Shown here piece after piece: positions 7,872 through 16,231 of a stretch of DNA of 37,638 nt. The stretch covers positions 1 through 37,638 of the forward strand of contig CALMGU010000157.1 in assembly GCA_937865685.1 (NCBI GenBank), in the 5' to 3' direction. The notes under the pieces are model-generated. The model did not search any database and was not told the DNA's origin. It saw only the letters and a list, made by a program, of their open reading frames with translations. Position 1 is the stretch's first letter, and every line of letters begins with the position of its first letter. The translations under genes and the position numbers were made by a program. Origin of the DNA: an uncultured Alphaproteobacteria bacterium. GTDB taxonomy: Bacteria; Pseudomonadota; Alphaproteobacteria; Micropepsales; Micropepsaceae.

Positions 7872-7888
7872 CTTGAGCTATTCTCAAG
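7872..7888. promoter_or_regulatory. Perfect dyad CTTGAG-CTATT-CTCAAG, candidate LysR operator (site B)
   Basis: A perfect 6+5+6 palindrome lies in the 185-base gap between the leftward thiolase-like operon (start 7773) and the rightward hydrolase gene (start 7959). Its core TTGAG-N5-CTCAA equals site A exactly in both arms, while the spacer differs, as expected for a protein-binding site and not for a copied repeat. The distances, about 100 bases to one start and 70 to the other, suit control of both divergent units. Confidence 0.65.
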
Positions 7889-7958
7889 AGCAGGCTTCTT
7901 GAACCGCTTCTCCAACAGTGATGAGGTGCCGCGCATTGAAGGCCATATCGGGGGACGG

Positions 7959-8738
7959 ATGCCGACCAGATGGATCGAGGTGAACGGCGTTCAACTGCGC
8001 TACGACTATCTTCCGGGTCCCTCCCTGGCCGTGGTGTTGGTGCATGAGATGGGCGGCATGCTGGAAAGCTGGGACGACATCATTCCCCTTCTTTTCGGAA
8101 AAGTGACGCTGCTGCGGTACGATCAGCGCGGCGCGGGCCTTTCGGAAAAGCCTCGCACGTCATTCGCCATCGGCGATGCCGCGGACGATCTGGCGATGCT
8201 GGCCGAAACGTTGCTTCCGGATATTCCCATCGTGGTGGTGGGTGCGGCGGTCGGAGGCGCCATCGCCGCGACGTTTGCCGCGCGTCATCCCGACAAGATC
8301 AAAGCCCTTATTTTGCTGGCGCCCGCCACCGGGCTGGCGGACGAAAAATTGGCCGCCGCGAAGGCCAATATCGACAAGCTCGAACAATCGGACGTGCGGC
8401 GCACCTTTCCCGGAAAGGCCTGGATCGACCTTTCGCGTTTCGAACGGATCCGGCTCGCGGCGGACCCCACAAGCCTGGCCGCGACCTGGCGGATGCTGGC
8501 GGATCTGAAGATGGACGAGGTGCTCCGGGCGATATCCTGCCCCACCTTGGTGCTGGGAGGCCGGCACGATACGGCGCGCCCGCCCGATCACCTTGCGGGG
8601 GTTGCGGCGCAGATCGCGCATGCGCGCTTCGAGGTCCTCGAAGCCGGTCACATATTGGCGATGGATGCGCCCGAACGCGTCGCTTCGGTCATTCTCTCCT
8701 TTCTGGAAGAGTGCCTGGCCGAGAAAAATCACCTTTGA
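7959..8738 (+). CDS. Alpha/beta-hydrolase fold protein with Ala in place of the nucleophile
   Basis: The protein has 259 residues from the ATG at 7959; a TTG at 7899 would add 20 residues. The fold is a standard alpha/beta hydrolase: VVLVHEMGGMLESWDD oxyanion-hole strand, LLRYDQRGAGLSEKP, then the nucleophile elbow VVVGAAVGGAI. The canonical GxSxG therefore reads GAAVG, with Ala97 where Ser should be. The other triad residues appear present: D204 in GGRHDTARPP and H231 in LEAGHILAMD. Family members such as BPHC hydrolases and 3-oxoadipate enol-lactonases need the Ser, so this protein either works without covalent catalysis or is a binding or structural protein. It is the first gene right of the divergent dyad and probably co-regulated with the thiolase-like operon. 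Confidence 0.88.
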   Translation: MPTRWIEVNGVQLRYDYLPGPSLAVVLVHEMGGMLESWDDIIPLLFGKVTLLRYDQRGAGLSEKPRTSFAIGDAADDLAMLAETLLPDIPIVVVGAAVGGAIAATFAARHPDKIKALILLAPATGLADEKLAAAKANIDKLEQSDVRRTFPGKAWIDLSRFERIRLAADPTSLAATWRMLADLKMDEVLRAISCPTLVLGGRHDTARPPDHLAGVAAQIAHARFEVLEAGHILAMDAPERVASVILSFLEECLAEKNHL

Positions 8739-8749
8739 GATTTTCTCAT
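8735..8749. promoter_or_regulatory. Imperfect dyad TTGAG-ATTTT-CTCAT, candidate LysR operator (site C)
   Basis: This is the same 5+5+5 dyad as sites A and B with one mismatch in the last base. It overlaps the stop codon of the hydrolase gene (TGA at 8736-8738) and stands 130 bases before the binding-protein gene at 8880. Its placement in front of the transporter operon fits a shared regulon. Because the spacer is AT-rich and one arm base differs, it is less certain than sites A and B. Confidence 0.45.
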
Positions 8750-8879
8750 AGAGGGGCCTTCTTAACTCGATTGACCGGCCAGGGGCATCGGCGCAGGTTC
8801 ACGATGAGGGTGGAACCCTTTTTAAAAGACCAGCGTGCCGGAAAAGGTGAGCCAGCCGGACAGGCCTCTCGGGGAGGAC

Positions 8880-9935
8880 ATGGTGCAAACAAGACGCGAC
8901 ATGGTGGCGGGTGCTGCTTGCGCCTCCATCTGGCTGGCTGGAAACCGGGCGGCGCAGGCCGCGCCGTCACAGGCGCTGATCAATGCCGCGAAGGCTGAAG
9001 GAAAGGTCGTCTGGTACACCGGCATGATCGTCAAGCAGCTGGTGCGCCCATTGGTCGAAGCGTTCGGCGCCAAATACGGCATTGAGCTGAAATACGCGAC
9101 CGCTGGAGATTCCGAGACCGTCTTGAAACTGACCAGCCAGGCCAGGGCACGGCGGATGGAAGCGGATGTGTTCGATTCACCCGGCACCGCCATTCCGCCC
9201 TTGACCAAAGCCGGGCTCATCGAGCCCTTCGCGCCCAGCGGCGCGGCAAAATATGACGCGAAATTCAGGCCGCCAAGCCGTATCTACACCGCCATGTACG
9301 CGCTGTATCTGACCACCGCGTACAATACCGCCCGCGTCAAACCCGATGAGGCGCCGCGAACCTATAACGACCTGCTCGATCCGAAATGGAAAGGCCGCAT
9401 GGTCTGGACCGATACGCGGGGCATCTCCGGGCCGCCCGGGTTCATCGGCAATATCCTCAAGACCATGGGCCAGGAAAAGGGCATGGCTTATCTGAGCAAA
9501 CTGGCGCAGCAGAAGATCGTCCGCGATCCCGGCAACCAGCGTGTCGTGCTCGACAAAGTCATTGCCGGCCAGTTCGCCATCGGTCTGATGACCTATAATC
9601 ATCATGCGGTGATCAGCAAGGATCGCGGCGCGCCGGTCGCCTGGGTGAAAATGGAGCCGCTGGTGGCAAATCTGGGCGTGATCGCCCTGGTGAAGAACGC
9701 GCCGCGGCCCAATGCGGCGAAACTTTTTCTGGAATATCTGGTTTCGGATGAAGGCCAGAAAATCATCCGCGAAGCAGGATACCCGCCCGCGGACCCGGAT
9801 GTGACAGCCAAGGATCCTTCGATCAGCCCGGCGACGGGAAAGTTCAGCACCACATTGCTGGCTCCCGAAATCTCGTCCCAGGACAGCGAACCCTTGGCCT
9901 CCTGGCTGAAAATCTACGACCAAATGTTCAAATGA
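8880..9935 (+). CDS. ABC transporter periplasmic binding protein, COG1840 (Fe3+/AfuA-like) type
   Basis: The protein has 351 residues starting at the ATG after a strong GGGGAGGA site; an upstream in-frame start is less likely. The N-terminus MVQTRRDMVAGAAC through RAAQAA looks like a twin-arginine (Tat) or similar export signal with cleavage near residue 28. The mature protein matches the type 2 periplasmic binding family of AfuA/FbpA (LINAAKAEGKVVWYTG, DLLDPKWKGRMVW, FLEYLVSDEGQKII). Family members bind ferric iron, thiamine, phosphonates or small organic acids, so the ligand is open; the context of a catabolic block favours an organic substrate. The stop overlaps the permease start (ATGA at 9932), so the two are translationally coupled. 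Confidence 0.88.
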   Translation: MVQTRRDMVAGAACASIWLAGNRAAQAAPSQALINAAKAEGKVVWYTGMIVKQLVRPLVEAFGAKYGIELKYATAGDSETVLKLTSQARARRMEADVFDSPGTAIPPLTKAGLIEPFAPSGAAKYDAKFRPPSRIYTAMYALYLTTAYNTARVKPDEAPRTYNDLLDPKWKGRMVWTDTRGISGPPGFIGNILKTMGQEKGMAYLSKLAQQKIVRDPGNQRVVLDKVIAGQFAIGLMTYNHHAVISKDRGAPVAWVKMEPLVANLGVIALVKNAPRPNAAKLFLEYLVSDEGQKIIREAGYPPADPDVTAKDPSISPATGKFSTTLLAPEISSQDSEPLASWLKIYDQMFK

Positions 9936-11686
9936 CTTTGCAGATTTCGCGGGAGCAGGGATCGCCGGTCGATGTTGCCCTTGTGGGCCGCAAGCGCGCC
10001 AATCCGTTGACCCTGCTTGCCGGCGGAATGATGCTTGTCATTGCCATTCTGATCGTGCCGCCGGTCTTTGTGCTGCTTCAAAACAGCCTGTTCGTGACCA
10101 ATCCCGACGGGTCGCATGGCGCGATCACGTTTGAGTATTTCGTCAGCCTGTTCCAGGAGGATGGGATCCTGCGGAGTGGCGCAAATTCCCTGAAATTCGC
10201 TGTTCTGACCACGTTCTTTTCTCTTGTCCTGGGCGGCTCCCTGGCATGGATCGTGGAACGGACGGACGCGCCGTTCCGCGGACTGGCTTTTCTGATGTCC
10301 GTGGTGTCGCTGGGCATACCCTTGATCATTTATGTCCCGGCTTGGCTGTCTTTTCTGGGCCCCATCGGGCCGGTCAACGAGATTTATCGGACCTTGAGCG
10401 GCGACAGCGGCAATCTGTTCGAAGTCAATTCCATCGCCGGCATGGTCCTGATCGAAACCTTGGGATGGCTGCCGCTGTCCTTTCTGTTGTTCGCCGCCAA
10501 TTTCCGCGCCGCCAACGCGGAACTGGAAGAGGCCGCCCGGATGAGCGGCGCCAGCATCGCTTCCATGGTTTGGCGGATTTCCATACCCCTGGCGGCGCCG
10601 GCGGTTTTTGCGGTCGGCCTGTTCATCCTGATCAGCGCGCTGCAGTCGTTCGACGTGCCCAAGCTGGTCGGCACCTCCGCCAACATCAAGCTCCTGACCA
10701 CCGACATTTACGACAGCATTCGCGCGGCTGTCCCCCCCAAGGTGGGCCTGGCCAGCGCCTATTCGGTCATTCTCTCCATTGCCGTGGCGGGGCTGATGTA
10801 TTTTTACAGCCGGGTCTCGCGCAACGCATCGCGCTACGCCACGGTCACCGGCAAGGGATATCGGCCGCGTTTGCTTCCGCTCGGCCGCTACCGCTGGCTG
10901 GGTGGGGCATTCGTCATCACTACCGTTTTCGTGGTCCTGGCGGTGCCGTTGCTCAGCCTGCTCTGGATCGCATTGACGCCATATAGCGAGCCGATCAGCG
11001 TTGCGGCGCTTTCCACGCTCACGCTGGAGAATTTCGCCATCGTTCTGGGCAGCAGCGATTATCTCGGCCTGGTGCTCAATACGGTTGTTTCCGCCGCCGC
11101 GGCCGCCACCATCACGATGGCAATCATGGTCGTCTGCGGATGGCTTGTGGCCCGGCGCCGCAGATTTCATGCCGTCATCGACCAAATGACGGCGATGCCC
11201 ATGCTGATACCCGGCATCGTGCTCAGTGTGGCGATGATGGATGTCGCGCTGCGCTCTCCGATTCCGCTTTACTCTACTCTGTCCATCATCGTTATCGCCT
11301 TCGTCATTCATTATATGCCCTATGGCATGCGCTACACATTCGGGGGTGTGCTCCAGATTCATCGCGAATTGGAAGAATCGGCGGGGGTTTCCGGCGCTTC
11401 TTCCCTGGCGGTATTGCGGCGCATTGTCGTTCCGCTGCTTTGGCCCGCCGTCCTTGCGGGCTGGATTTTCATCTTTCTGAACGCGTCGCGCGATCTTTCC
11501 ACGCCCATCATCCTGGCCGGCCCCGACACCAAGACCATCGCGGTCGCCATCTTCGATCAGGCCGCCAATGGCGAGTTCAGCGAGGTCGCCGCGCTGGGAC
11601 TTTTGTGGTCCCTGCTGATGAGCTCCGTGGCCATGATCTTCTATGTCTGCATGCGGCGGCGCGGCGGCAATCTGTTCGGCCCTTGA
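9932..11686 (+). CDS. ABC transporter permease, fused two-domain FbpB/ThiP type
   Basis: The protein has 584 residues with two homologous membrane halves of about six helices each. Each half carries the EAA loop that docks the ATPase: LEEAARMSGAS followed by a RISIPLAAPAVF segment in the first half, and LEESAGVSGAS followed by RRIVVPLLWPAV in the second. This fused arrangement is typical of Fe3+ and thiamine permeases (FbpB, ThiP). It follows the binding protein with an ATGA overlap. No gene for the matching ATP-binding subunit follows; the next gene is an MFS protein, so the ATPase must be encoded elsewhere or shared. Inner-membrane location is clear; the substrate is not. Confidence 0.9.
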   Translation: MTLQISREQGSPVDVALVGRKRANPLTLLAGGMMLVIAILIVPPVFVLLQNSLFVTNPDGSHGAITFEYFVSLFQEDGILRSGANSLKFAVLTTFFSLVLGGSLAWIVERTDAPFRGLAFLMSVVSLGIPLIIYVPAWLSFLGPIGPVNEIYRTLSGDSGNLFEVNSIAGMVLIETLGWLPLSFLLFAANFRAANAELEEAARMSGASIASMVWRISIPLAAPAVFAVGLFILISALQSFDVPKLVGTSANIKLLTTDIYDSIRAAVPPKVGLASAYSVILSIAVAGLMYFYSRVSRNASRYATVTGKGYRPRLLPLGRYRWLGGAFVITTVFVVLAVPLLSLLWIALTPYSEPISVAALSTLTLENFAIVLGSSDYLGLVLNTVVSAAAAATITMAIMVVCGWLVARRRRFHAVIDQMTAMPMLIPGIVLSVAMMDVALRSPIPLYSTLSIIVIAFVIHYMPYGMRYTFGGVLQIHRELEESAGVSGASSLAVLRRIVVPLLWPAVLAGWIFIFLNASRDLSTPIILAGPDTKTIAVAIFDQAANGEFSEVAALGLLWSLLMSSVAMIFYVCMRRRGGNLFGP

Positions 11687-11702
11687 AGGTCCACGAGGCT
11701 GC

Positions 11703-12926
11703 ATGGATCTGTCGGCATTGGGCAGCAATGGCTTTCGCACTTACATTGTCGCCAATTTTCTTTCCATTCTCGGCATCTGGATCAACCGGATAACGGTGGC
11801 TTGGCTGGGCTGGTCCCTGACGGGATCGGCGGCCTGGGTGGGGGCGCTGTCCTTTCTGTTGTTCGCGCCCACGCTGGTCACGGGTCCCTATTTCGGTGCA
11901 CTCGCGGACCGGATCGATGTCAAGCAGGGCGCGCTCGTCACCCAGTCGATGCTGGTGCTTCTGACCCTTCTGCTGGCCATTCTCGACCTGGCGGGATTTG
12001 TCGATATCTGGCTCCTCAGCTTCATCGCTTTGCTGTTCGGCATCACCGCCAGCGCCAACAGCCCGATCCGGCTCACGCTGGTGCCGCAGCTTGTGTCCAG
12101 CCGGGCGATTGCGAACGCCATCACCTTGATATCGATCAATTTCAATGCGGCCCGCCTGATCGGGCCGGCTATCGGTGGCGTCGCGATTGCCAAACTTGGT
12201 TCCGGCATGACGGCATTGGTCAGTTTCGCGACATTGCTGCCGATGCTGGTGACGTTACCGTTCCTGCAGACCAAAGCGAAAGCGGCACACAGCGCGACCG
12301 AAGGCGTGGGCGCGCAGCTCCTGGAAGGGTTGCGGCGCGTGTGGCAGAGCGAGCATCTGTGGCACGCCATGCTGGTCACGGCGATTTCCTCCATCATTCC
12401 GGGCGGCGCGCTGGAAATCCTGCCGGCTGTCGTCGACGGCGTTTTTCACAAGGGCGCTTCCGGTCTTGGCCGCGCGCTGTCCGCGGCGGGAGCCGGGGCT
12501 TTGACCTGCGGAATTTCCATGACCTTTCTCAGTCCCCACCTCTCCTTGCGCCGGCGGGTGGAATTCACGCTGCCATGGATGGCGGGCGGATCTCTGGCGG
12601 TGCTGGCGCTGGGGCTGGTCCCCAGCTGGCCCTTTGTGATCGGCCTGGCATTTCTCCTGGGCGCGGTCGGCACCTTCACATCCGTGACCACGCAGGCCGT
12701 CATCCAGCTGGACGCCGAGGACAGATTCCGCGGCCGCGCCATCGGCCTCTGGCTGGTCGTCAGCGTCGGCGGGAATGCCGCGGGGGCATTGCTGCTGGGA
12801 ACTTTGGCGGATCTGTCGAATGTGCGCACCGTGCTGATCGCGGCCGGGATCGTGGGTGTGCTGGCTTCGATCTGGGCGGTCACGTCCTTTTATTTCGACC
12901 TCGCGCGGGGGTGCCGGCGGGGATGA
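11703..12926 (+). CDS. MFS transporter, MFS_3/EntS-like exporter type
   Basis: The protein has 407 residues from the ATG at 11703, preceded by GAGG; a longer in-frame version would overlap the permease and adds a non-membrane Cys/Gly stretch. About 10-12 hydrophobic segments are visible. The loop GALADRIDVKQG after helix 2 is the MFS motif A region, and the opening with WLGWSLTGSAAWVGALSF resembles the MFS_3 group that contains enterobactin exporter EntS and macrolide efflux proteins. It starts 16 bases after the permease stop, so it is probably co-transcribed with the ABC genes. It could export a pathway product or a toxic analogue, but the substrate cannot be predicted. Confidence 0.87.
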   Translation: MDLSALGSNGFRTYIVANFLSILGIWINRITVAWLGWSLTGSAAWVGALSFLLFAPTLVTGPYFGALADRIDVKQGALVTQSMLVLLTLLLAILDLAGFVDIWLLSFIALLFGITASANSPIRLTLVPQLVSSRAIANAITLISINFNAARLIGPAIGGVAIAKLGSGMTALVSFATLLPMLVTLPFLQTKAKAAHSATEGVGAQLLEGLRRVWQSEHLWHAMLVTAISSIIPGGALEILPAVVDGVFHKGASGLGRALSAAGAGALTCGISMTFLSPHLSLRRRVEFTLPWMAGGSLAVLALGLVPSWPFVIGLAFLLGAVGTFTSVTTQAVIQLDAEDRFRGRAIGLWLVVSVGGNAAGALLLGTLADLSNVRTVLIAAGIVGVLASIWAVTSFYFDLARGCRRG

Positions 12927-13017
12927 TTCCGCGCGGCATCACACCGGCGGGCCTGTGACCGAAGGTGGGGCTGAGATGCCGGATCGCCCGCAAATCAAGG
13001 CTCCGTAGAGGGCATGA

Positions 13018-13032
13018 TTGAGAAAATATCAA
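13018..13032. promoter_or_regulatory. Imperfect dyad TTGAG-AAAAT-ATCAA, candidate LysR operator (site D)
   Basis: This is the TTGAG-N5-CTCAA dyad with one mismatch, 66 bases before the start of the LLM oxidoreductase, which is the first gene of the F420 operon. The 172-base gap otherwise has little structure. A location near -60 from the start codon is usual for a LysR activation site. It links the F420 operon to the upstream catabolic block in the proposed regulon. Confidence 0.45.
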
Positions 13033-13098
13033 ATGCTCCCCCGGTTAAATCATTTTGGGCCCATTCCGATTGCTGCGAAGATCGCGATGTGACCTTTC

Positions 13099-14076
13099 AT
13101 GTCGCGGCTCGCCATGACGCTCTCCCAGACAGCGAAACAGACTGACGGCTCGCGGCATCCCCTGTTTTCGGTTGGCCTTAGATCCGATCCGGCGGAATTC
13201 GCCGCGTTCATACGGCATGCCGATCAGCTGGGCTTTGCCGGCCTGTGGGCGCAGGACACGCTGAACGCGGATAATTTTTCTCTCGACCCGCTGCACCAGC
13301 TTTCCTTTGCCGCCGCGGCTTCGGAGCGGATGCGGCTGGGCATTTCGGTGTTGTTTTCGGGGTATCGGAACCCGGCGGTCATGGCCCGCGACCTTGCCAC
13401 CATCGATCAATTGTCGCGCGGCAGGCTGACGGTGGGGCTTGGGGTCGGCAATGCCTATCATCGGCCGCGGCTTGAGGCGCTTGGCATTGCCACGGATCGG
13501 CCGGCACTCAGGCTGGTGGAAGGGATCGGCGTCCTGCGCGCCCTCTGGAGCCAGGATGAAGCCGAGTATCGCGGCGAGATCTATTCTTTTTCCGGCATCC
13601 GCTCCCAGCCCAAGCCGGTGCAGCAGCCCGGGCCGCCGATCCTGATCGGAGCCCGCAGCGAGCCGGCGTTGCGCCGGGCGGCGAACATCGCCGATGGCTG
13701 GACTGGCGCCGCGATGATCCCGCATGCGCAGCGCGCCGAGGAATTGGCCATCCTGCGCGACGAACTGGCGCGCATCGGCCGCGATCCGGCCACGTTCGCA
13801 ATCTCGGTCAATGTCTATGCGGCGGTGGCATCCGATCGACAGGAGGCCTGCGCCCGCGCGCAAAACGTTCTTGCCGCCGCCTACAGGAAAAACCCAGTCT
13901 ATGAGGCCGAGGGCATGGCGGAGCGCGTGGCGGTGTATGGCTCGGCCGAGGAATGCGCCGCGCAGCTCCGGCAAATGGCGGGCGAAGGAATTGACGAGTT
14001 TGTCCTGCATCCACTGTACGATCATTTCACCCAACTGGAGCGATTGGCCGAGGTCGCCCGGCTGGTGAACAGATAA
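13099..14076 (+). CDS. LLM-class (luciferase-like) oxidoreductase, probably F420-dependent
   Basis: This 325-residue protein has the TIM-barrel luciferase-like fold: FSVGLRSDPAEFAAFIRHADQLGFAGLWAQDT, RMRLGISVLFSGYRNPAVMARDLATIDQLSRGRLTVGLGVG read as successive blocks, and PPILIGARSEPALRRAANIADGW. These are classic for bacterial F420- or FMN-dependent LLM enzymes. Sequence alone does not separate the two cofactors, but genes for NADPH:F420 reductase and F420 synthesis lie downstream in the same operon, so F420 is much the better guess. It could reduce an unsaturated or nitro substrate, or oxidise an alcohol. The start ATG is at 13099; an in-frame ATG at 13114 is an alternative. The next gene begins 19 bases after its stop. 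Confidence 0.9.
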   Translation: MSRLAMTLSQTAKQTDGSRHPLFSVGLRSDPAEFAAFIRHADQLGFAGLWAQDTLNADNFSLDPLHQLSFAAAASERMRLGISVLFSGYRNPAVMARDLATIDQLSRGRLTVGLGVGNAYHRPRLEALGIATDRPALRLVEGIGVLRALWSQDEAEYRGEIYSFSGIRSQPKPVQQPGPPILIGARSEPALRRAANIADGWTGAAMIPHAQRAEELAILRDELARIGRDPATFAISVNVYAAVASDRQEACARAQNVLAAAYRKNPVYEAEGMAERVAVYGSAEECAAQLRQMAGEGIDEFVLHPLYDHFTQLERLAEVARLVNR

Positions 14077-14095
14077 GAGAAAGGTACGGATCCAG

Positions 14096-15529
14096 ATGTC
14101 GCACAATATGCAATTTTACATCGACGGCGCCTGGGTCGATCCGCTTGTGCCAAAGCCTTTCGATGTCATCGATCCCTCCAGCGAAGAGGTTTTTGCGCAG
14201 ATCTCGCTGGGGTCCAAGCAGGATGTCGACCAGGCGGTCGCCGCCGCAAAGCGGGCCTTTGCCACATATGCATTCGCCAGCGTGGCCGAGCGGCTCGATC
14301 TGCTGCGCCGGATCGTCGATATCTACAAAAAGCGCAGCAAGGATCTGGCCCTTGCCGTATCGCGCGAGATGGGAGCACCGCGCGAATTCGCGTTGGTGGA
14401 TCAGGTGGGCATCGGCCTCAGGCATCTGGAAGAGATCGTGAAAGTCCTGGGCGCGTACCAGTTCCGGCACGCCAAGGGAAAATCGATGGTGGTGAGGGAG
14501 CCGATCGGCGTGGCCGGACTGATCACGCCATGGAATTGGCCGCTCAACCAGATCACCTGCAAAGTGGGGCCGGCACTTGCCGCCGGTTGCACCATGGTGC
14601 TGAAGCCCAGCGAGATCGCCCCGCTGGACGCCATCATTTTCGCGGAAATATTGGACGAGGCGGGCACGCCCAAAGGCGTGTTCAATCTGGTGAATGGCGA
14701 CGGACCCACCGTCGGCCAGGCGCTCGCCAGCCATCCGGATGTCGATATGATGTCGTTCACCGGATCGACCCGGGCCGGCATCCTGGTGGCGAAAGCCGCG
14801 GCCGACACGGTCAAGCGGGTGAGCCAGGAACTGGGCGGGAAATCGGCCAACATCCTTCTCCCCGATGTGGATTTCTCCGATGCGGTGACGCGCGGCGTCG
14901 CGGGCTGCTTCGGCAACAGCGGACAGTCCTGCAACGCGCCGACATTGATGTTCGTGCCGCGCGGCCGGCAATCCGAAGTGACATCGATTGCGAAAGCCGC
15001 CGCGGAAAAATTCGCCGTCGGCCCCGCCGACGATCCGAAGACCGATCTTGGCCCGGTGGTCAGTCAGATTCAGTATGACAAGATCCAGGATTTGATCGAG
15101 AGCGGCGTTCGCGAAGGCGCGATACTGGTGACGGGGGGCCCCGGCCGGCCGGCCGGACTCAATCATGGATATTATGTCAGGCCCACGATCTTCGCGGACG
15201 TCAAACTCGATATGCGGATCGCCCGCGAGGAGATTTTCGGCCCCGTTCTTTCGATCGTGCCCTATGACGATATCGATCAGGCCGTGGCCCAGGCGAACGG
15301 CACGGTCTATGGCCTGGCTTCCTATATTCAGTCGAAGGACCTGCAGAAGGCACGGGAGCTTGCCGCCCGCATGCGCACCGGCTGTGTTCACATCAACTAT
15401 CCGGCCTGGGAGCCCGATGTGCCGTTCGGCGGCTACAAACAGTCGGGCAATGGCCGCGAATATGCCGAATACGGGCTTGAGGACTTTCTGGAAGTCAAAG
15501 GGATTCGCGGCTACGAGGCGGCCACCTAG
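14096..15529 (+). CDS. NAD(P)-dependent aldehyde dehydrogenase
   Basis: The protein has 477 residues, the normal length of the ALDH superfamily. The active-site nucleophile is Cys279 in FGNSGQSCNAP and the general base is Glu245 in QELGGKS; the NAD-binding part has TPWNWPLNQITCK and FTGSTRAG. The C-terminal EIFGPVLSIVPYD and PFGGYKQSGNGRE motifs are complete. It should oxidise an aldehyde to its acid, probably a product or intermediate of the same pathway as the LLM enzyme; the closest types by eye are the broad-range ALDHs used in aromatic and alkane breakdown. The gene lies between the LLM gene (19 bases) and the F420 reductase gene (32 bases) on the same strand. Confidence 0.95.
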   Translation: MSHNMQFYIDGAWVDPLVPKPFDVIDPSSEEVFAQISLGSKQDVDQAVAAAKRAFATYAFASVAERLDLLRRIVDIYKKRSKDLALAVSREMGAPREFALVDQVGIGLRHLEEIVKVLGAYQFRHAKGKSMVVREPIGVAGLITPWNWPLNQITCKVGPALAAGCTMVLKPSEIAPLDAIIFAEILDEAGTPKGVFNLVNGDGPTVGQALASHPDVDMMSFTGSTRAGILVAKAAADTVKRVSQELGGKSANILLPDVDFSDAVTRGVAGCFGNSGQSCNAPTLMFVPRGRQSEVTSIAKAAAEKFAVGPADDPKTDLGPVVSQIQYDKIQDLIESGVREGAILVTGGPGRPAGLNHGYYVRPTIFADVKLDMRIAREEIFGPVLSIVPYDDIDQAVAQANGTVYGLASYIQSKDLQKARELAARMRTGCVHINYPAWEPDVPFGGYKQSGNGREYAEYGLEDFLEVKGIRGYEAAT

Positions 15530-15561
15530 GCCGCTCACATATCGCGCATTTGGGAATCGGA

Positions 15562-16227
15562 ATGTCCGATAGTTTGAAGATGATCATCGGAATCATCGGG
15601 GGTACGGGAGAGTTGGGGTCCGGGTTGGCGAAAGCCTGGGCCCGTGCGGGCCATCATGTGGTGATCGGGTCGCGCAGCCGGGACAAAGCCATCGGGTTTG
15701 CCGAAACGCTGGGACCGGGCGTCACCGGGGCGGACAATGCGGAAGCCGCGCGCGCGGCGGATATCATCGTCCTGACCGTGCCTTTCTCGAACCATGCGGC
15801 AACGATCGCGGAAATTCGCGATGCGGTTCAAGGCAAGATTGTGGTCGACGCCACGGTGCCGCTTGTGCCGCCGAAAGTTTCGTTGGTGCAGCTTCCCGCC
15901 GCCGGATCGGCGGCCCAGATCGCCCAAGGGCTTCTAGGGGACGGCGTGCGTGTCGTCTCGGCCTTTCATAATGTCGGTGCGGCAAAGCTCCACGCCTTTG
16001 GACGGGCCGAATGCGATGTCCTTGTGTTCGGCGATGACAAGGAGGCGCGAAACAAGGTCGTCGAACTAGCCGGCGCGGTGGCGACGAGGGGCATTGCCGG
16101 CGGCTCGCTGGCCAATTCCGCTGCCGCCGAGGCACTGACGTCCGTGCTGATCTGGATCAACCGCCACTACAAGGTCGCCGGAGCCGGTATCGCCATCACC
16201 GGACTGGGTGACGCGAATTTGGCCTAG
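15562..16227 (+). CDS. npdG: NADPH-dependent F420 reductase (FNO/NpdG)
   Basis: The protein has 221 residues from the ATG at 15562; a TTG at 15550 would add four. The Rossmann motif IGIIGGTGELGSGLA with the following GSRSRDKA, whose basic residues bind the NADPH phosphate, matches F420H2:NADP oxidoreductases. Further family marks are VLTVPFSNHAATI, the conserved SAFHNVGAAKLH region, and a C-terminal NRHYKVAGAGIAITG. The enzyme reduces F420 with NADPH, providing F420H2 for the LLM protein encoded two genes upstream. Co-location with cofE, cofD and cofC makes F420 the near-certain partner. The CofE gene follows 4 bases after its stop. Confidence 0.93.
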   Translation: MSDSLKMIIGIIGGTGELGSGLAKAWARAGHHVVIGSRSRDKAIGFAETLGPGVTGADNAEAARAADIIVLTVPFSNHAATIAEIRDAVQGKIVVDATVPLVPPKVSLVQLPAAGSAAQIAQGLLGDGVRVVSAFHNVGAAKLHAFGRAECDVLVFGDDKEARNKVVELAGAVATRGIAGGSLANSAAAEALTSVLIWINRHYKVAGAGIAITGLGDANLA

Positions 16228-16231
16228 CGAA

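Noticed and set aside
8812-8837. GGAAC-N17-CGTG, an EcfG-like promoter before the ABC binding-protein gene
   Set aside because: The last box differs from CGTT in one of only four bases, and the site is not supported by anything else; too weak to list.
9914-11740. 608-residue open frame on the minus strand opposite the ABC permease gene
   Set aside because: Its product is a Gln/Arg/His/Asp-rich low-complexity protein with no domain, typical of the antisense frame of a GC-rich membrane-protein gene. The plus strand has clear EAA motifs.
12927-13098. Small gene in the gap before the LLM operon
   Set aside because: No frame with a start, ribosome-binding site and sensible composition; the gap is better explained as a promoter region with the dyad at 13018.
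13045-15538. Long minus-strand frames (353 and 503 residues) opposite the LLM and aldehyde dehydrogenase genes
   Set aside because: Both are antisense shadows of genes with clear catalytic motifs; no ribosome-binding site or domain supports them.
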